Shown: positions 7,564 through 17,365, counted from the stretch's first letter. The stretch: 64,000 bases of DNA from an uncultured Bacteroides sp. (GCA_900553185.1 USCT01000008.1:23232-87231), one strand, 5' to 3'. Numbers and translations: made by a program. The notes: generated by a model from the sequence alone, not told the origin.

Positions 7564-9996
7564 ATGAAAGTATTGAAATTCGGTGGAACGTCTGTAGGTT
7601 CCGTCAACAGCATGTTGAGTGTAAAAAAGATTGTAGAGGCCATTGACGAAAAGGTAATTGTAGTAGTTTCTGCATTGGGTGGGATCACTGATAAACTGAT
7701 TAATACCTCCAAAATGGCTGCTATGGGCGATGCGGCGTACGAAAAAGAAATGAAAGAAATTGTCAATCGTCACATTGAAATGGTTTATACAGTTATTCCT
7801 GCTGGAAAAGGACGTGAGGTTTTATTGGATCAGGTCAATGAATTGTTAAGTGAGTTGAAGGATATTTTTCAGGGTATTTATTTGATTCGTGATTTGTCTC
7901 CCAAGACTTCGGCTACAATTGTAAGTTATGGAGAGCGTCTTTCTTCCATTATTGTGGCTACTTTGATTAAGGATGCCCAATGGTTTGATTCACGTACTTT
8001 CATTAAGACAGAAAAGAAGCATAACAAGCATATTCTGGATTCGGAATTGACCTCTCAGCTGGTGAAAGAAACTTTTAAAGAACTCCCGCAGGTCGCTTTG
8101 GTTCCAGGATTTATTTCGAGTGATAAGAATACGGGGGAGGTTACAAATCTGGGACGTGGTGGTTCCGATTATACAGCTTCTATCATTGCTGCTGCTCTGG
8201 AGGCCGATATTCTGGAAATCTGGACGGATGTGGATGGTTTCATGACCGCCGATCCTCGGGTGATCAGTACGGCTTATCCCATCAAGGAATTAAGTTATGT
8301 AGAGGCCATGGAGCTTTGTAATTTTGGCGCGAAAGTAGTTTATCCGCCAACTATTTATCCGGTATGTCACAAGAATATTCCGATTCTCATTAAGAATACG
8401 TTTAATCCGGATGCTCCCGGTACCATTATCAAGCAGGAAGCTGATCATTCATCAAAGGCTATTAAGGGTATTTCTTCTATTAACGATACATGCCTGATCA
8501 CGATGACGGGGCTGGGTATGGTAGGTGTTATTGGAGTAGACCATCGGTTGTTCCGTGCGCTGGCCGAAAATGGCATCAGCGTATTCCTTGTTTCCCAGGC
8601 CTCTTCGGAGAACTCTATTTCCATCGGCGTGCGAAACGGTGAGGCTGAACTTGCCTGCTCGTTGTTGAACGAAGAATTTGCCAAAGAAATAGAAATGGGA
8701 GAAATCAGTCCGATGAAAGTAGAAGGAGGACTGGCAACGGTGGCCATTGTGGGTGAGAACATGAAGCATACGCCCGGCATTGCGGGAAAACTGTTCGGAA
8801 CGTTGGGACGGAACGGTATTAATGTCATTGCATGCGCGCAGGGAGCTTCTGAAACAAATATTTCATTCGTGGTAGACGGTTCTTCACTTCGCAAGACATT
8901 GAATGTTATTCATGATTCCTTTTTTCTGTCGGAATATCAGGTCCTGAATCTTTTTGTATGTGGTATAGGGACCGTGGGACACAGTCTGTTGGAACAGATT
9001 CATGGACAACAGGAAAAATTGAAAAGAGAAAGAGGGTTGATGCTGAATGTCGTAGGTATAGCCAATGGACATAAGGCCTATTTTAATCGCCAGGGAGTGG
9101 ATTTGGTTAATTTCCGTCAGGAGTTGGAAGAAAAAGGAATTCCTTCGTGCAATCAGGTGCTTCATGATGAAGTCATCGGAATGAACATCTTTAACTCTGT
9201 TTTTGTTGATTGTACAGCTAGTCCGGAGATTGCCGGTCTGTATAAAGACTTCTTGAAACATAACATTTCGGTGGTAGCGGCCAATAAGATTGCTGCTTCT
9301 TCGGAATATGAAGTATATGCCGAACTGAAGCATATAGCTCGGCAGCGTGGAGTGAAATTCTTGTTTGAAACGAATGTAGGTGCCGGACTTCCAGTTATCA
9401 ATACTATTAATGACTTGATAAATAGTGGGGATAAAATTCTGAAGATAGAAGCAGTGTTGAGTGGTACCTTGAATTATATTTTCAATACGATCAGTGCAGA
9501 TGTTCCTTTGAGTGCAACCATTCGCAAGGCTAAGGAGGAGGGATACTCAGAACCCGATCCGCGCATTGATCTGAGTGGAAAGGATGTTATTCGAAAATTG
9601 GTGATTCTGGCTCGTGAAGCTGGTTATCGGTTGAATCAGGAAGATGTCGTGAAGCATTTGTTTATACCGGATGAGTTTTTTGAAGGTTCTCTGGATGACT
9701 TTTGGGCAAAGATTCCTCAACTGGATGCCGATTTTGAAGCTCGGCGGCAGAAACTGGAGGCCGAAGGTAAACGTTGGCGATTCGTAGCTAAGTTTGAAGA
9801 TGGAAAGGGAACTGTTTCCCTGCAGGAAGTAGAGCATGATCATCCGTTCTATACATTGGAAGGAAGCAATAACATTATTTTACTGACAACTGAACGATAT
9901 AACGAATATCCGATGCTGATTCAGGGATATGGTGCCGGTGCCGGTGTAACGGCTGCCGGTGTATTTGCCGACATTATGAGCATCGCTAATATTTAG
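7564..9996 (+). CDS. thrA: Bifunctional aspartate kinase / homoserine dehydrogenase I
   Basis: Catalyses the first and third steps of threonine and methionine synthesis in one 810-aa protein. The aspartate kinase domain begins with KFGGTSVGS (residues 4-12) and runs to about 295. Two ACT regulatory domains follow (about 310-460). A homoserine dehydrogenase NAD(P) fold starts near residue 465 (GIGTVGHSLLEQI) and continues to the end. The length matches E. coli ThrA. It is the first structural gene after the attenuator and is separated by 4 bp from the phosphoglycerate-mutase-like gene. Control is probably both attenuation and feedback by threonine through the ACT domains. Confidence 0.96.
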   Translation: MKVLKFGGTSVGSVNSMLSVKKIVEAIDEKVIVVVSALGGITDKLINTSKMAAMGDAAYEKEMKEIVNRHIEMVYTVIPAGKGREVLLDQVNELLSELKDIFQGIYLIRDLSPKTSATIVSYGERLSSIIVATLIKDAQWFDSRTFIKTEKKHNKHILDSELTSQLVKETFKELPQVALVPGFISSDKNTGEVTNLGRGGSDYTASIIAAALEADILEIWTDVDGFMTADPRVISTAYPIKELSYVEAMELCNFGAKVVYPPTIYPVCHKNIPILIKNTFNPDAPGTIIKQEADHSSKAIKGISSINDTCLITMTGLGMVGVIGVDHRLFRALAENGISVFLVSQASSENSISIGVRNGEAELACSLLNEEFAKEIEMGEISPMKVEGGLATVAIVGENMKHTPGIAGKLFGTLGRNGINVIACAQGASETNISFVVDGSSLRKTLNVIHDSFFLSEYQVLNLFVCGIGTVGHSLLEQIHGQQEKLKRERGLMLNVVGIANGHKAYFNRQGVDLVNFRQELEEKGIPSCNQVLHDEVIGMNIFNSVFVDCTASPEIAGLYKDFLKHNISVVAANKIAASSEYEVYAELKHIARQRGVKFLFETNVGAGLPVINTINDLINSGDKILKIEAVLSGTLNYIFNTISADVPLSATIRKAKEEGYSEPDPRIDLSGKDVIRKLVILAREAGYRLNQEDVVKHLFIPDEFFEGSLDDFWAKIPQLDADFEARRQKLEAEGKRWRFVAKFEDGKGTVSLQEVEHDHPFYTLEGSNNIILLTTERYNEYPMLIQGYGAGAGVTAAGVFADIMSIANI

Positions 9997-10000
9997 AAGT

Positions 10001-11212
10001 ATGAAACATCTGATTATTTTGGGGGACGGTATGGCCGACTGGGCAGTACCTTCTTTAGAGAATAAAACTTTGTTGCAATACGCCCATACGCCTTATATGG
10101 ATAAGTTGGCGAGTCTGGGTCGTACAGGTATGCTTAAAACGGTAGCCGACGGGTTTCATCCGGGAAGTGAGGTGGCAAATATGTCTGTTATGGGTTATGA
10201 TTTGCCGAGAGTGTACGAGGGACGGGGCGTATTGGAAGCTGCCAGTATCGGAGTCGATTTGGAACCGGGTGATATGGCCATGCGTTGCAACATTGTTTGT
10301 GTAGAAGGTGAAACATTAAAAAATCATTCTGCCGGACACATTACAACCGAAGAAGCAGACGTGTTGATAAGGTTTTTGGAGGAACAGTTGGGCAACGAAC
10401 GTATACATTTTTATACCGGTGTACAATATCGTCATCTCTTGGTCGTAAAAGGAGGTGACAAACGTCTGGCTTGCGTACCTCCGCATGATATTCCGTTACA
10501 GCCGTTTCGGCCGAATCTGATCAAGCCTCTTTGTCCGGAAGCCCAGGAAACAGCAGATTTATTAAATGATCTGATTTTGAAGTCTCAGAAACTGCTGGCT
10601 GACCATCCGCTGAATCTGAAGCGAATGGCTGAAGGTAAAGATCCTGCCAACAGTATCTGGCCGTGGAGTCCGGGCTATCGTCCGCAGATGGAACCTCTTT
10701 CGCAGAAATATCCATCTATCCGGAAAGGTTCTGTCATCACAGCGGTTGATCTGATCCGTGGAATCGGACGTTATGCCGGATTGCGCTGTATTGATGTGGA
10801 GGGAGCTACAGGACTGTATACGACTAATTACGAGGGAAAGGCACAGGCGGCTATTGAAGCCTTGAAAACGGATGACTTTGTATATCTTCATATCGAGGCC
10901 AGCGATGAGGCGGGCCATGAAGGCGATGTAGCCTTGAAGCTGAAAACAATCGAATACCTGGATAGTCGGGCATTGAAACCTATTTATGAAGAAATTAAAA
11001 ACTGGGAGGAACCGGTGGCCGTCGCTGTCTTGCCGGATCATCCTACTCCCTGCGAGTTGCGTACACATACCAATGAGCCGGTTCCGTTTCTGATTTATTA
11101 TCCGGGTATTACTCCTGATTCCGTACAAACGTATGATGAAGTGTCTTGTAAGGACGGTGCTTACGGTTTGCTGGAAAAGGATGAGTTTATGAATTTGTTT
11201 ATGAATCTTTAA
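10001..11212 (+). CDS. Archaeal-type phosphoglycerate mutase-like protein, probable homoserine kinase
   Basis: A 403-aa member of the cofactor-independent (ApgM-type) phosphoglycerate mutase / alkaline phosphatase superfamily. It opens with MKHLIILGDGMADW, the metal-binding start of the family, followed by GSEVANMSVMGYD with the catalytic serine region, and later LPDHPTPCE. It sits exactly between thrA and thrC, 4 bp after one and 13 bp before the other. No classical thrB is present in the operon. Comparative genomics has proposed such ApgM homologues as stand-in homoserine kinases, and the context here strongly supports that over a glycolytic role. The reaction itself is not proven by sequence. 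Confidence 0.85.
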   Translation: MKHLIILGDGMADWAVPSLENKTLLQYAHTPYMDKLASLGRTGMLKTVADGFHPGSEVANMSVMGYDLPRVYEGRGVLEAASIGVDLEPGDMAMRCNIVCVEGETLKNHSAGHITTEEADVLIRFLEEQLGNERIHFYTGVQYRHLLVVKGGDKRLACVPPHDIPLQPFRPNLIKPLCPEAQETADLLNDLILKSQKLLADHPLNLKRMAEGKDPANSIWPWSPGYRPQMEPLSQKYPSIRKGSVITAVDLIRGIGRYAGLRCIDVEGATGLYTTNYEGKAQAAIEALKTDDFVYLHIEASDEAGHEGDVALKLKTIEYLDSRALKPIYEEIKNWEEPVAVAVLPDHPTPCELRTHTNEPVPFLIYYPGITPDSVQTYDEVSCKDGAYGLLEKDEFMNLFMNL

Positions 11213-11225
11213 GTTGACAAGAACC

Positions 11226-12527
11226 ATGAAATATTATAGTACCAATAAGAATGCTTCCGACGCTACTTTGGAGGAAGCTGTAGTAAAAGGATTGGCGGCC
11301 GATAAGGGACTTTACATGCCTTATCATATCAAGCCCTTACCTCAGTCTTTTTATGAGGATATTGAGAATCTGTCTTTTCAGGAAATCGCTTACCGTGTAG
11401 CGGATGCCTTTTTTGGTGAAGACGTGCCGGCTGATACGTTGAAAAAGATCGTGTACGATACGTTGAGCTTTGATGTTCCGGCCGTGAAAGTGAAAGAGAA
11501 TATTTATTCGTTGGAACTGTTTCACGGGCCTACACTGGCGTTCAAGGATGTCGGCGGACGTTTCATGGCTCGCCTGCTCGGTTATTTCATCCGCAAGGAA
11601 GGAAAGAAACAGGTGAATGTACTGGTAGCCACTTCGGGTGATACGGGTAGTGCCGTTGCCAACGGTTTCCTGGGGGTAGAAGGAATCCATGTCTATGTAT
11701 TGTATCCGAAAGGAAAGGTCAGTGAGATTCAGGAAAAACAGTTTACTACGCTGGGACAGAACATTACGGCTATTGAGGTAGACGGTACGTTCGATGATTG
11801 TCAGGCACTGGTTAAGAATGCTTTCATGGATCAGGAACTGAACGCTCACATGCAGCTGACTTCTGCCAATTCTATCAATGTTGCCCGTTTCTTGCCTCAG
11901 GCCTTTTATTATTTCTATGCGTATGCGCAGATGAAACGTCAGAAACTGGCCGATAATCTGGTAATCTGTGTGCCAAGCGGTAACTTTGGTAACATTACGG
12001 CGGGATTATTCGGTAAGCGGATGGGATTGCCTGTCAAACGTTTTATTGCGGCCAATAACCGGAACGATATTTTCTATCAATACCTGAAAACCGGACAGTA
12101 TAGTCCTCGTCCTTCCGTAGCTACCATTGCCAATGCCATGGATGTAGGCGATCCGAGTAACTTCGCCCGTATTCTTGACTTGTACGGAGGCAGCCATGAG
12201 GCCATTGCGGCAGAAATCAGTGGTGCCACTTATACCGATGAACAGATTCGTGAGACCGTTCGTCAGGTGTACGATGAAACGGGGTATCTGCTTGATCCGC
12301 ACGGTGCCTGTGGTTATCGGGCATTGGCCGAAGGATTGCTTCCCGGCGAAGTAGGTGTGTTCCTTGAAACGGCTCATCCGGCTAAATTCCTTCAGACCGT
12401 GGAAGGTATTATCGGTAATAAGGTAGAAATTCCTGAAAAGTTACAGGCTTTTATGCGTGGAACCAAACAGAGTATTCCCATGAGTAAGGATTTTGCGTCA
12501 TTTAAGGAATATCTGATGAAGCAGTAG
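11226..12527 (+). CDS. thrC: Threonine synthase
   Basis: A PLP enzyme that converts O-phosphohomoserine to threonine; 433 aa. Landmarks are an N-terminal YYSTNKNASDATLEEAVVKGL segment, the PLP lysine in GPTLAFKDVGGRF, and a later SGDTGSA loop that holds the PLP phosphate. I chose the ATG at 11226, which gives the family's usual MKYYST start; an in-frame GTG/TTG-type start 12 nt earlier is less likely. It is the last gene of the operon and is followed by a strong terminator. Confidence 0.96.
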   Translation: MKYYSTNKNASDATLEEAVVKGLAADKGLYMPYHIKPLPQSFYEDIENLSFQEIAYRVADAFFGEDVPADTLKKIVYDTLSFDVPAVKVKENIYSLELFHGPTLAFKDVGGRFMARLLGYFIRKEGKKQVNVLVATSGDTGSAVANGFLGVEGIHVYVLYPKGKVSEIQEKQFTTLGQNITAIEVDGTFDDCQALVKNAFMDQELNAHMQLTSANSINVARFLPQAFYYFYAYAQMKRQKLADNLVICVPSGNFGNITAGLFGKRMGLPVKRFIAANNRNDIFYQYLKTGQYSPRPSVATIANAMDVGDPSNFARILDLYGGSHEAIAAEISGATYTDEQIRETVRQVYDETGYLLDPHGACGYRALAEGLLPGEVGVFLETAHPAKFLQTVEGIIGNKVEIPEKLQAFMRGTKQSIPMSKDFASFKEYLMKQ

Positions 12528-12551
12528 ACTGTTGGTCAGAATAAATGTGAG

Positions 12552-12596
12552 AAGCCCCCGGACGGTACATCAATGTACTGGACCGGGGGCTTTTTT
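12552..12596 (+). terminator. Terminator of the threonine operon
   Basis: The AGCCCCCGG arm (12553-12561) pairs with CCGGGGGCT (12583-12591), followed by a run of six T. It closes the thr operon and separates it from the convergent cytidylate-kinase-like gene. Confidence 0.9.
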
Positions 12597-12625
12597 GGTA
12601 TTCAGAAGTTTATGTTTTTTCGGTA

Positions 12626-13258
12626 TTAAGGAAGTTGCAGTTTCAGTTTGACAAACTGCTTGATGAACTCAATGGTTCCTTCTATGCCCAGCACCGATGA
12701 GTCAATGCACAAATGATAGGTTGCGGCGGCTCCCCATGTTTTATAGCTGTAATAGTTGTAGTAGGTAGATCGTTTCTTGTCTGCTTTTTCCATCAGTTCT
12801 TCTGCCTTTTCGGCTGTGATGTGATGCAGGCGCATCAGGCGTTCTATCCGTGCTTCCGGTGAGGCCGAAACAAATACGTTGCAACATCTGGGATGGTCAC
12901 GTAAGATATAGTCGGCACATCGTCCGACGAACAGGCACGATTGTTTTTCTGCCAGATGACGGATGACGTCGCTTTGTATCTTGAACAGTGAATCATTGCT
13001 TAAATAGGAATTATATGGATAAGCGCCTTCTGTAATAAAAGGGAAGCGGGCTCCAAACAATCCGCCCAACAGGCTTTGAGAGGCTTTTTCGTCGGCTTTC
13101 TCAAAAAATTCCCTGCAGAGTCCACTTTCTTTAGAGGCCAGATTGATGAGTTCCTTATCGTAGAACGCGATTCCTAAGTCTTTTGCCAATTTTTCACCGA
13201 TTTCTTTTCCGCCGCTACCAAGCTGACGTCCTAGATTTATTACATAGTGCTCGTTCAT
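12626..13258 (-). CDS. Cytidylate kinase-like family protein
   Basis: A 210-aa P-loop protein resembling cytidylate kinases. The N-terminus INLGRQLGSGGKEIGEKLA fits the Walker A position, and AFYDKELINLA fits the nucleoside-binding segment. FVGRCADYIL and a lid-like region rich in Arg and Lys (KADKKRSTYYNYY) follow. This family is distinct from the housekeeping Cmk, and its substrate is not established, so I do not assign cmk. A TATATTTG -7 box lies at 13288-13295 on the minus strand. Confidence 0.8.
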   Translation of the reverse strand: MNEHYVINLGRQLGSGGKEIGEKLAKDLGIAFYDKELINLASKESGLCREFFEKADEKASQSLLGGLFGARFPFITEGAYPYNSYLSNDSLFKIQSDVIRHLAEKQSCLFVGRCADYILRDHPRCCNVFVSASPEARIERLMRLHHITAEKAEELMEKADKKRSTYYNYYSYKTWGAAATYHLCIDSSVLGIEGTIEFIKQFVKLKLQLP

Positions 13259-13287
13259 ATACTTGTCTTTTAAACTTCTACTCCTTA

Positions 13288-13295
13288 CAAATATA
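13288..13295 (-). promoter_or_regulatory. -7 box for the cytidylate-kinase-like gene
   Basis: TATATTTG on the minus strand, 30 bp before the start codon at 13258, matches TAnnTTTG. No -33 element is clear. Confidence 0.55.
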
Positions 13296-13343
13296 CAATT
13301 TTTTTATTTTGCACTGATTGCTGGAACTTTTTTTCTATCGATT

Positions 13344-14723
13344 TTATTCGTTATCACGTTGCAGACCCTGTGTCTGTGCATGTTGTTTGAAGGTCTGGAA
13401 CTGTTTGTAAAGCATGACTCCGGCAATAAAGCTGGCGGCCAGATCGGAAATAGGCATGCTGTACCATACTCCATCGGCATCCCAGAATATTGGCAGGATG
13501 ATCAGGCAGGGAATCAAAATCAATACCTGACGGCTCAATGAAAGAATAATGGCTTTGCGTGCCATGCCGATACTTTGGAAAAAGTTGGAGGTAACCATCT
13601 GAAAACCAATAATGGGGAAAAACATGACGACGATTCGCAGACCTCTGGCTGACAGGTTGATCAGTGTTTCATCGGAAGTAAAGGCCGAAACAGCCAGTTT
13701 GGGTACAAGTTCACCTATCAGAAATCCGCTGGTGGTTACAAGGGTTGCTGCAATGACGGTCAGTTTCATTACCTGGTTGACGCGGTGGTATTGCCGGGCA
13801 CCGTAATTGTAACCGGCAATGGGTTGCATACCCTGGTTCAGTCCCATTACAATCATGACAAAGAGGAAAGAGATACGGTTTACGATACCGAATGCGCCGA
13901 TGGCCAGGTCGCCGTCGTACTGTTTCAGTCCTTTATTGATCAGGATGACAATGAAGCAGGAAGCTATGTTCATAAAAAACGGTGCCAGTCCGATACCGAT
14001 GATGTTTTCTACCAGAATCCGTTTCAGGCGGTAAATGCCCCGGTGCAGATGCAGCAGTTCTTTCTTGTTGCAGAATATCTTGAACAGCCAGATAAGCGAC
14101 AGTATTTGTGCCAGGATGGTAGCGATGGCCGCTCCCCGGATTCCCCAACCGAATCCGTAGATGAAGATGGGGTCGAGTATTGTATTGACAACCACGGTAA
14201 AGATGGTAGCCAGCATGGCTTTTTGCGGATGTCCGGCAGATCGGAGTACCGAGTTGAGGCCCAGATACATGTGGGTGATGACGTTGCCCAACAGAATGGT
14301 AATCATGTAATCGCGGGCGTATGGAAGGGTAGCGTCGCTGGCACCGAAGAAATACAGGATGGGATCCAGAAAAATCAGGGAAATGATGGTAAATGCGATA
14401 CCGATGATAAAATTCAGTGATACGACATTCCCCAGGATTTTATGGGCTGTATCGTAGTCTTTCTGTCCCAGTTTGACTGAAATCAAAGTAGATGCGCCTA
14501 CGCCTACCAGCGAACCGAAGGCGGCTGCCAGATTCATGAGCGGAAAGGTGACAGCCAGTCCGGAGATGGCCAATGGTCCTACACCGTGTCCGATGAAGAT
14601 ACTGTCTACCATGTTATAAAGGGAAGAAGCCGTCATGGCGATAATGGCAGGAACTGCGTATTGTGTCAGTAGTTTTCCGATTCGTTCAGTTCCCAGTTCG
14701 TTGATTGCTCCATTTTGCGACAT
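13344..14723 (-). CDS. MATE family efflux transporter
   Basis: A 459-aa inner-membrane protein with about twelve hydrophobic segments in two similar halves, which is the MATE fold. The N-terminal GTERIGKLLTQYAVPAIIAMTA segment and the motif VDSIFIGHGVGPLAISGLA are typical. In the second half, MGLNQGMQPIAGYNYGAR matches the conserved motif of the family. These pumps export cationic drugs or metabolites in exchange for Na+ or H+; the substrate here cannot be read. A TACCTTTG -7 box lies at 14781-14788. Confidence 0.92.
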   Translation of the reverse strand: MSQNGAINELGTERIGKLLTQYAVPAIIAMTASSLYNMVDSIFIGHGVGPLAISGLAVTFPLMNLAAAFGSLVGVGASTLISVKLGQKDYDTAHKILGNVVSLNFIIGIAFTIISLIFLDPILYFFGASDATLPYARDYMITILLGNVITHMYLGLNSVLRSAGHPQKAMLATIFTVVVNTILDPIFIYGFGWGIRGAAIATILAQILSLIWLFKIFCNKKELLHLHRGIYRLKRILVENIIGIGLAPFFMNIASCFIVILINKGLKQYDGDLAIGAFGIVNRISFLFVMIVMGLNQGMQPIAGYNYGARQYHRVNQVMKLTVIAATLVTTSGFLIGELVPKLAVSAFTSDETLINLSARGLRIVVMFFPIIGFQMVTSNFFQSIGMARKAIILSLSRQVLILIPCLIILPIFWDADGVWYSMPISDLAASFIAGVMLYKQFQTFKQHAQTQGLQRDNE

Positions 14724-14780
14724 AAAACTCTTTTTATTGCTAAGTGGTTGATATAAAAATAACTCTCTGATTTAATTGTG

Positions 14781-14788
14781 CAAAGGTA
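14781..14788 (-). promoter_or_regulatory. MATE gene promoter -7 box
   Basis: TACCTTTG on the minus strand, about 58 bp before the MATE start codon, is a good match to TAnnTTTG. Confidence 0.65.
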
Positions 14789-14877
14789 CGTAAAAAGCGG
14801 AAATACCGGGGAGTAGAAAATGTGAAACTTCTCAAAAAATAATAAGAGGTGGAACGGAGCTTTTGTATGTTATCGGG

Positions 14878-14912
14878 AAAAGCCGCTGATGATATGCACC
14901 GGCGGCTTTTTC
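14878..14912 (-). terminator. Terminator of the pyrophosphatase gene
   Basis: AAAAGCCGC (14878-14886) pairs with GCGGCTTTT (14902-14910), with T or A runs on both flanks. It lies 30 bp downstream of the hppA stop on the minus strand. Confidence 0.8.
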
Positions 14913-14942
14913 CTGTATTTGTAATATGAATCTTGTGCCGTA

Positions 14943-17144
14943 TCAGAATACACTCCAGGCTACGGTCAGTCCGGCCATGACAATGGCCACCATGCTCATC
15001 AGTTTGATGAGGATGTTCAGACTCGGACCGGAGGTGTCTTTGAACGGGTCGCCCACGGTATCGCCTACTACGGTAGCTTTGTGTACTTCGCTGCCTTTAC
15101 CGCCGAAATTGCCTTCTTCCACGTATTTCTTGGCGTTGTCCCATGCGCCACCGGCGTTGGCCATGAAGATGGCCAGTACGAAACCGCTGCTCAGTCCTCC
15201 TATCAGCAGACCCAGTACACCGGGTACACCGAAGATGATACCGGTCAGGATGGGGGCGATGATGGCAATGAGCGAAGGCACCACCATTTCACGTTGGGCG
15301 CCTTTTGTAGAGATTGCCACGCATCGGGCATAATCGGGTTCTGTTTCACCGCTCAGGATTCCCTTGATTTCCCGGAATTGCCGGCGCACTTCGTCCACCA
15401 TGTGGGCAGCGGCACGTCCTACGGCATTCATGGTCAGTCCGCAGAAGAGAAAGGCCATCATGGAACCGATAAACATGCCCGACAATACTTTGGGATTCAT
15501 TAGTGTCACGTCGTAATAATGCATGAAATCGAAGAAGGTGGCATCCTGTAAGGGGACGGATGTTCCGCCTACAGTGATTTCGGTGGTTCCGATACGGGTG
15601 AGGCCGATACGGATTTCTTCAATATACGAAGCCAGCAGTGCCAGACCGGTCAGAGCGGCCGAACCGATGGCGAATCCCTTGCCGGTGGCGGCGGTGGTGT
15701 TTCCCAGTGAGTCGAGCGCGTCGGTACGCTTACGTACTTCTGCCCCCAGACCTGACATTTCGGCGTTGCCTCCGGCATTGTCGGCTATCGGACCGTATGC
15801 ATCAGTTGCGAGGGTGATTCCCAAGGTAGAAAGCATGCCTACAGAGGCGATACCGATACCGTAAAGGCCGAGTCCCACATTGCTGAAATCGAAGCCTGAG
15901 GCGAACAGGTAGGAAGCGATGATTCCTACTACTACGGCGATAACCGGAATGGCAGTAGACAGCATGCCCAGGCCGATACCGGAAATGATAACGGTGGCCG
16001 GACCGGTCTTTCCGCTTTCGCTCAGCTTCTGGGTCGGCTTGTAGGATTGTGAGGTGTAATATTCCGTAGAACGTCCGATGACGATGCCTACCAGCAGGCC
16101 TACGACCACCGAGCAGGAAATCCACATCCAGTTGTCCAGTTTCAGCAGCCAGAGGATGAAGAAGCTGGCCACGACAATCAGTACCGAACTGAGATTGGTC
16201 CCGAATCCCAGGGCACCGAGCAGGTCTTTCATGGTGACGTTTTCCTTAGTGCGTACGGCAAAGATACCGATGATGGAAAGCAGGATTCCTACGGCCGCGA
16301 TCAGCATGGGAGCAATCACTGCCTTGTACTGCATCAATGTGTCACCGCTATGAATGAAAGCTGCGGCACCTAAGGCAGCGGTAGCCAGAATGGAACCGCA
16401 ATAGCTTTCGTACAGATCGGCACCCATGCCGGCCACGTCGCCCACGTTATCGCCCACATTGTCGGCAATGGTGGCAGGGTTACGCGGATCGTCTTCCGGA
16501 ATTCCGGCTTCCACCTTACCTACCAGGTCGGCACCCACATCGGCTGCTTTCGTATAGATACCGCCGCCTACACGGGCAAACAAAGCCTGTGTGGAGGCGC
16601 CCATGCCGAATGTCAGCATGGTAGTCGTAATGACACAGAGCTTGTGGGTAGGGGTCAGTGTATCGGCCGGGATTACGGCGTTCAGCAGCAGGTACCAGAA
16701 GGAAATGTCGAGCAGTCCCAGTCCTACCACTACCAGCCCCATGACCGCTCCACTCCGGAAGGCGATACGCAGGCCGCTGTTCAGTGAGTTTCGTGCGGCA
16801 TTGGCAGTACGGGCAGATGCGTAGGTAGCGGTTTTCATACCCAGAAAACCTGACAGTCCGGAGAAGAAACCGCCGGTCAGAAAGGCTACCGGTACCCAAT
16901 GGTTCTGTACATCGAAGCCATAGGCCATGATGGAGAACAGGATCACCAGTCCGAGAAAGACCATTCCTACTATCTTGTATTGCTGTTTGAGGTAAGACAT
17001 GGCGCCTTGGCGTACAGCTGCGGCAATTTTGATCATTTGTGGAGTTCCCTCGCTTTCTTTCATCATCTGGCTGTGGAAGTACCAGGCAAAACCAAGCGCC
17101 AGGAGGGAGGCGGCGGGTACGATCCAGAATAACAGTTGGTCCAT
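14943..17144 (-). CDS. hppA: Membrane-bound ion-pumping pyrophosphatase
   Basis: Couples hydrolysis of pyrophosphate to export of H+ and/or Na+ across the inner membrane. It has 733 aa and about 16 hydrophobic segments. The catalytic loop motif DNVGDNVGD lies near residue 230, and a second acidic motif, DAYGPIADNAGG, lies near residue 470. The K+-sensing position reads GNTTAATGKG (alanine, not lysine), which marks the K+-dependent subclass. Dual Na+/H+ pumping has been reported for an enzyme from Bacteroides vulgatus, so that is the likely activity. The start at 17144 (MDQLLFWIV) is preferred over an upstream in-frame start at 17210. Confidence 0.94.
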   Translation of the reverse strand: MDQLLFWIVPAASLLALGFAWYFHSQMMKESEGTPQMIKIAAAVRQGAMSYLKQQYKIVGMVFLGLVILFSIMAYGFDVQNHWVPVAFLTGGFFSGLSGFLGMKTATYASARTANAARNSLNSGLRIAFRSGAVMGLVVVGLGLLDISFWYLLLNAVIPADTLTPTHKLCVITTTMLTFGMGASTQALFARVGGGIYTKAADVGADLVGKVEAGIPEDDPRNPATIADNVGDNVGDVAGMGADLYESYCGSILATAALGAAAFIHSGDTLMQYKAVIAPMLIAAVGILLSIIGIFAVRTKENVTMKDLLGALGFGTNLSSVLIVVASFFILWLLKLDNWMWISCSVVVGLLVGIVIGRSTEYYTSQSYKPTQKLSESGKTGPATVIISGIGLGMLSTAIPVIAVVVGIIASYLFASGFDFSNVGLGLYGIGIASVGMLSTLGITLATDAYGPIADNAGGNAEMSGLGAEVRKRTDALDSLGNTTAATGKGFAIGSAALTGLALLASYIEEIRIGLTRIGTTEITVGGTSVPLQDATFFDFMHYYDVTLMNPKVLSGMFIGSMMAFLFCGLTMNAVGRAAAHMVDEVRRQFREIKGILSGETEPDYARCVAISTKGAQREMVVPSLIAIIAPILTGIIFGVPGVLGLLIGGLSSGFVLAIFMANAGGAWDNAKKYVEEGNFGGKGSEVHKATVVGDTVGDPFKDTSGPSLNILIKLMSMVAIVMAGLTVAWSVF

Positions 17145-17301
17145 AAAATATTGTTTTTTAGTTTCAGAGTAGAATGCTATAAATTTATGGATTTGAGCTG
17201 AAATAAACAAATTTCCGGATCGTGAAAACTGGTAAAAATATCTGTTTCTGAGTGTGAACCGATGTGCTTTATCGTAGCTGGACCGATAAACGGTGCTTTT
17301 G

Positions 17302-17347
17302 TCCGGACAGATTTTTCAGGACGCTTCCATTGGCAAATCTGTCCGGA
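17302..17347. other. Perfect 13-bp inverted repeat downstream of the aquaporin gene
   Basis: TCCGGACAGATTT (17302-17314) pairs perfectly with 17335-17347 around a 20-nt loop. It lies 19 bp after the aquaporin stop but has no U-run on either strand, so it may be a weak terminator, an RNA-end stabiliser or a binding site. The rest of 17145-17365 holds nothing else I can identify. Confidence 0.6.
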
Positions 17348-17365
17348 TGTGATGTCGCTGAGACT

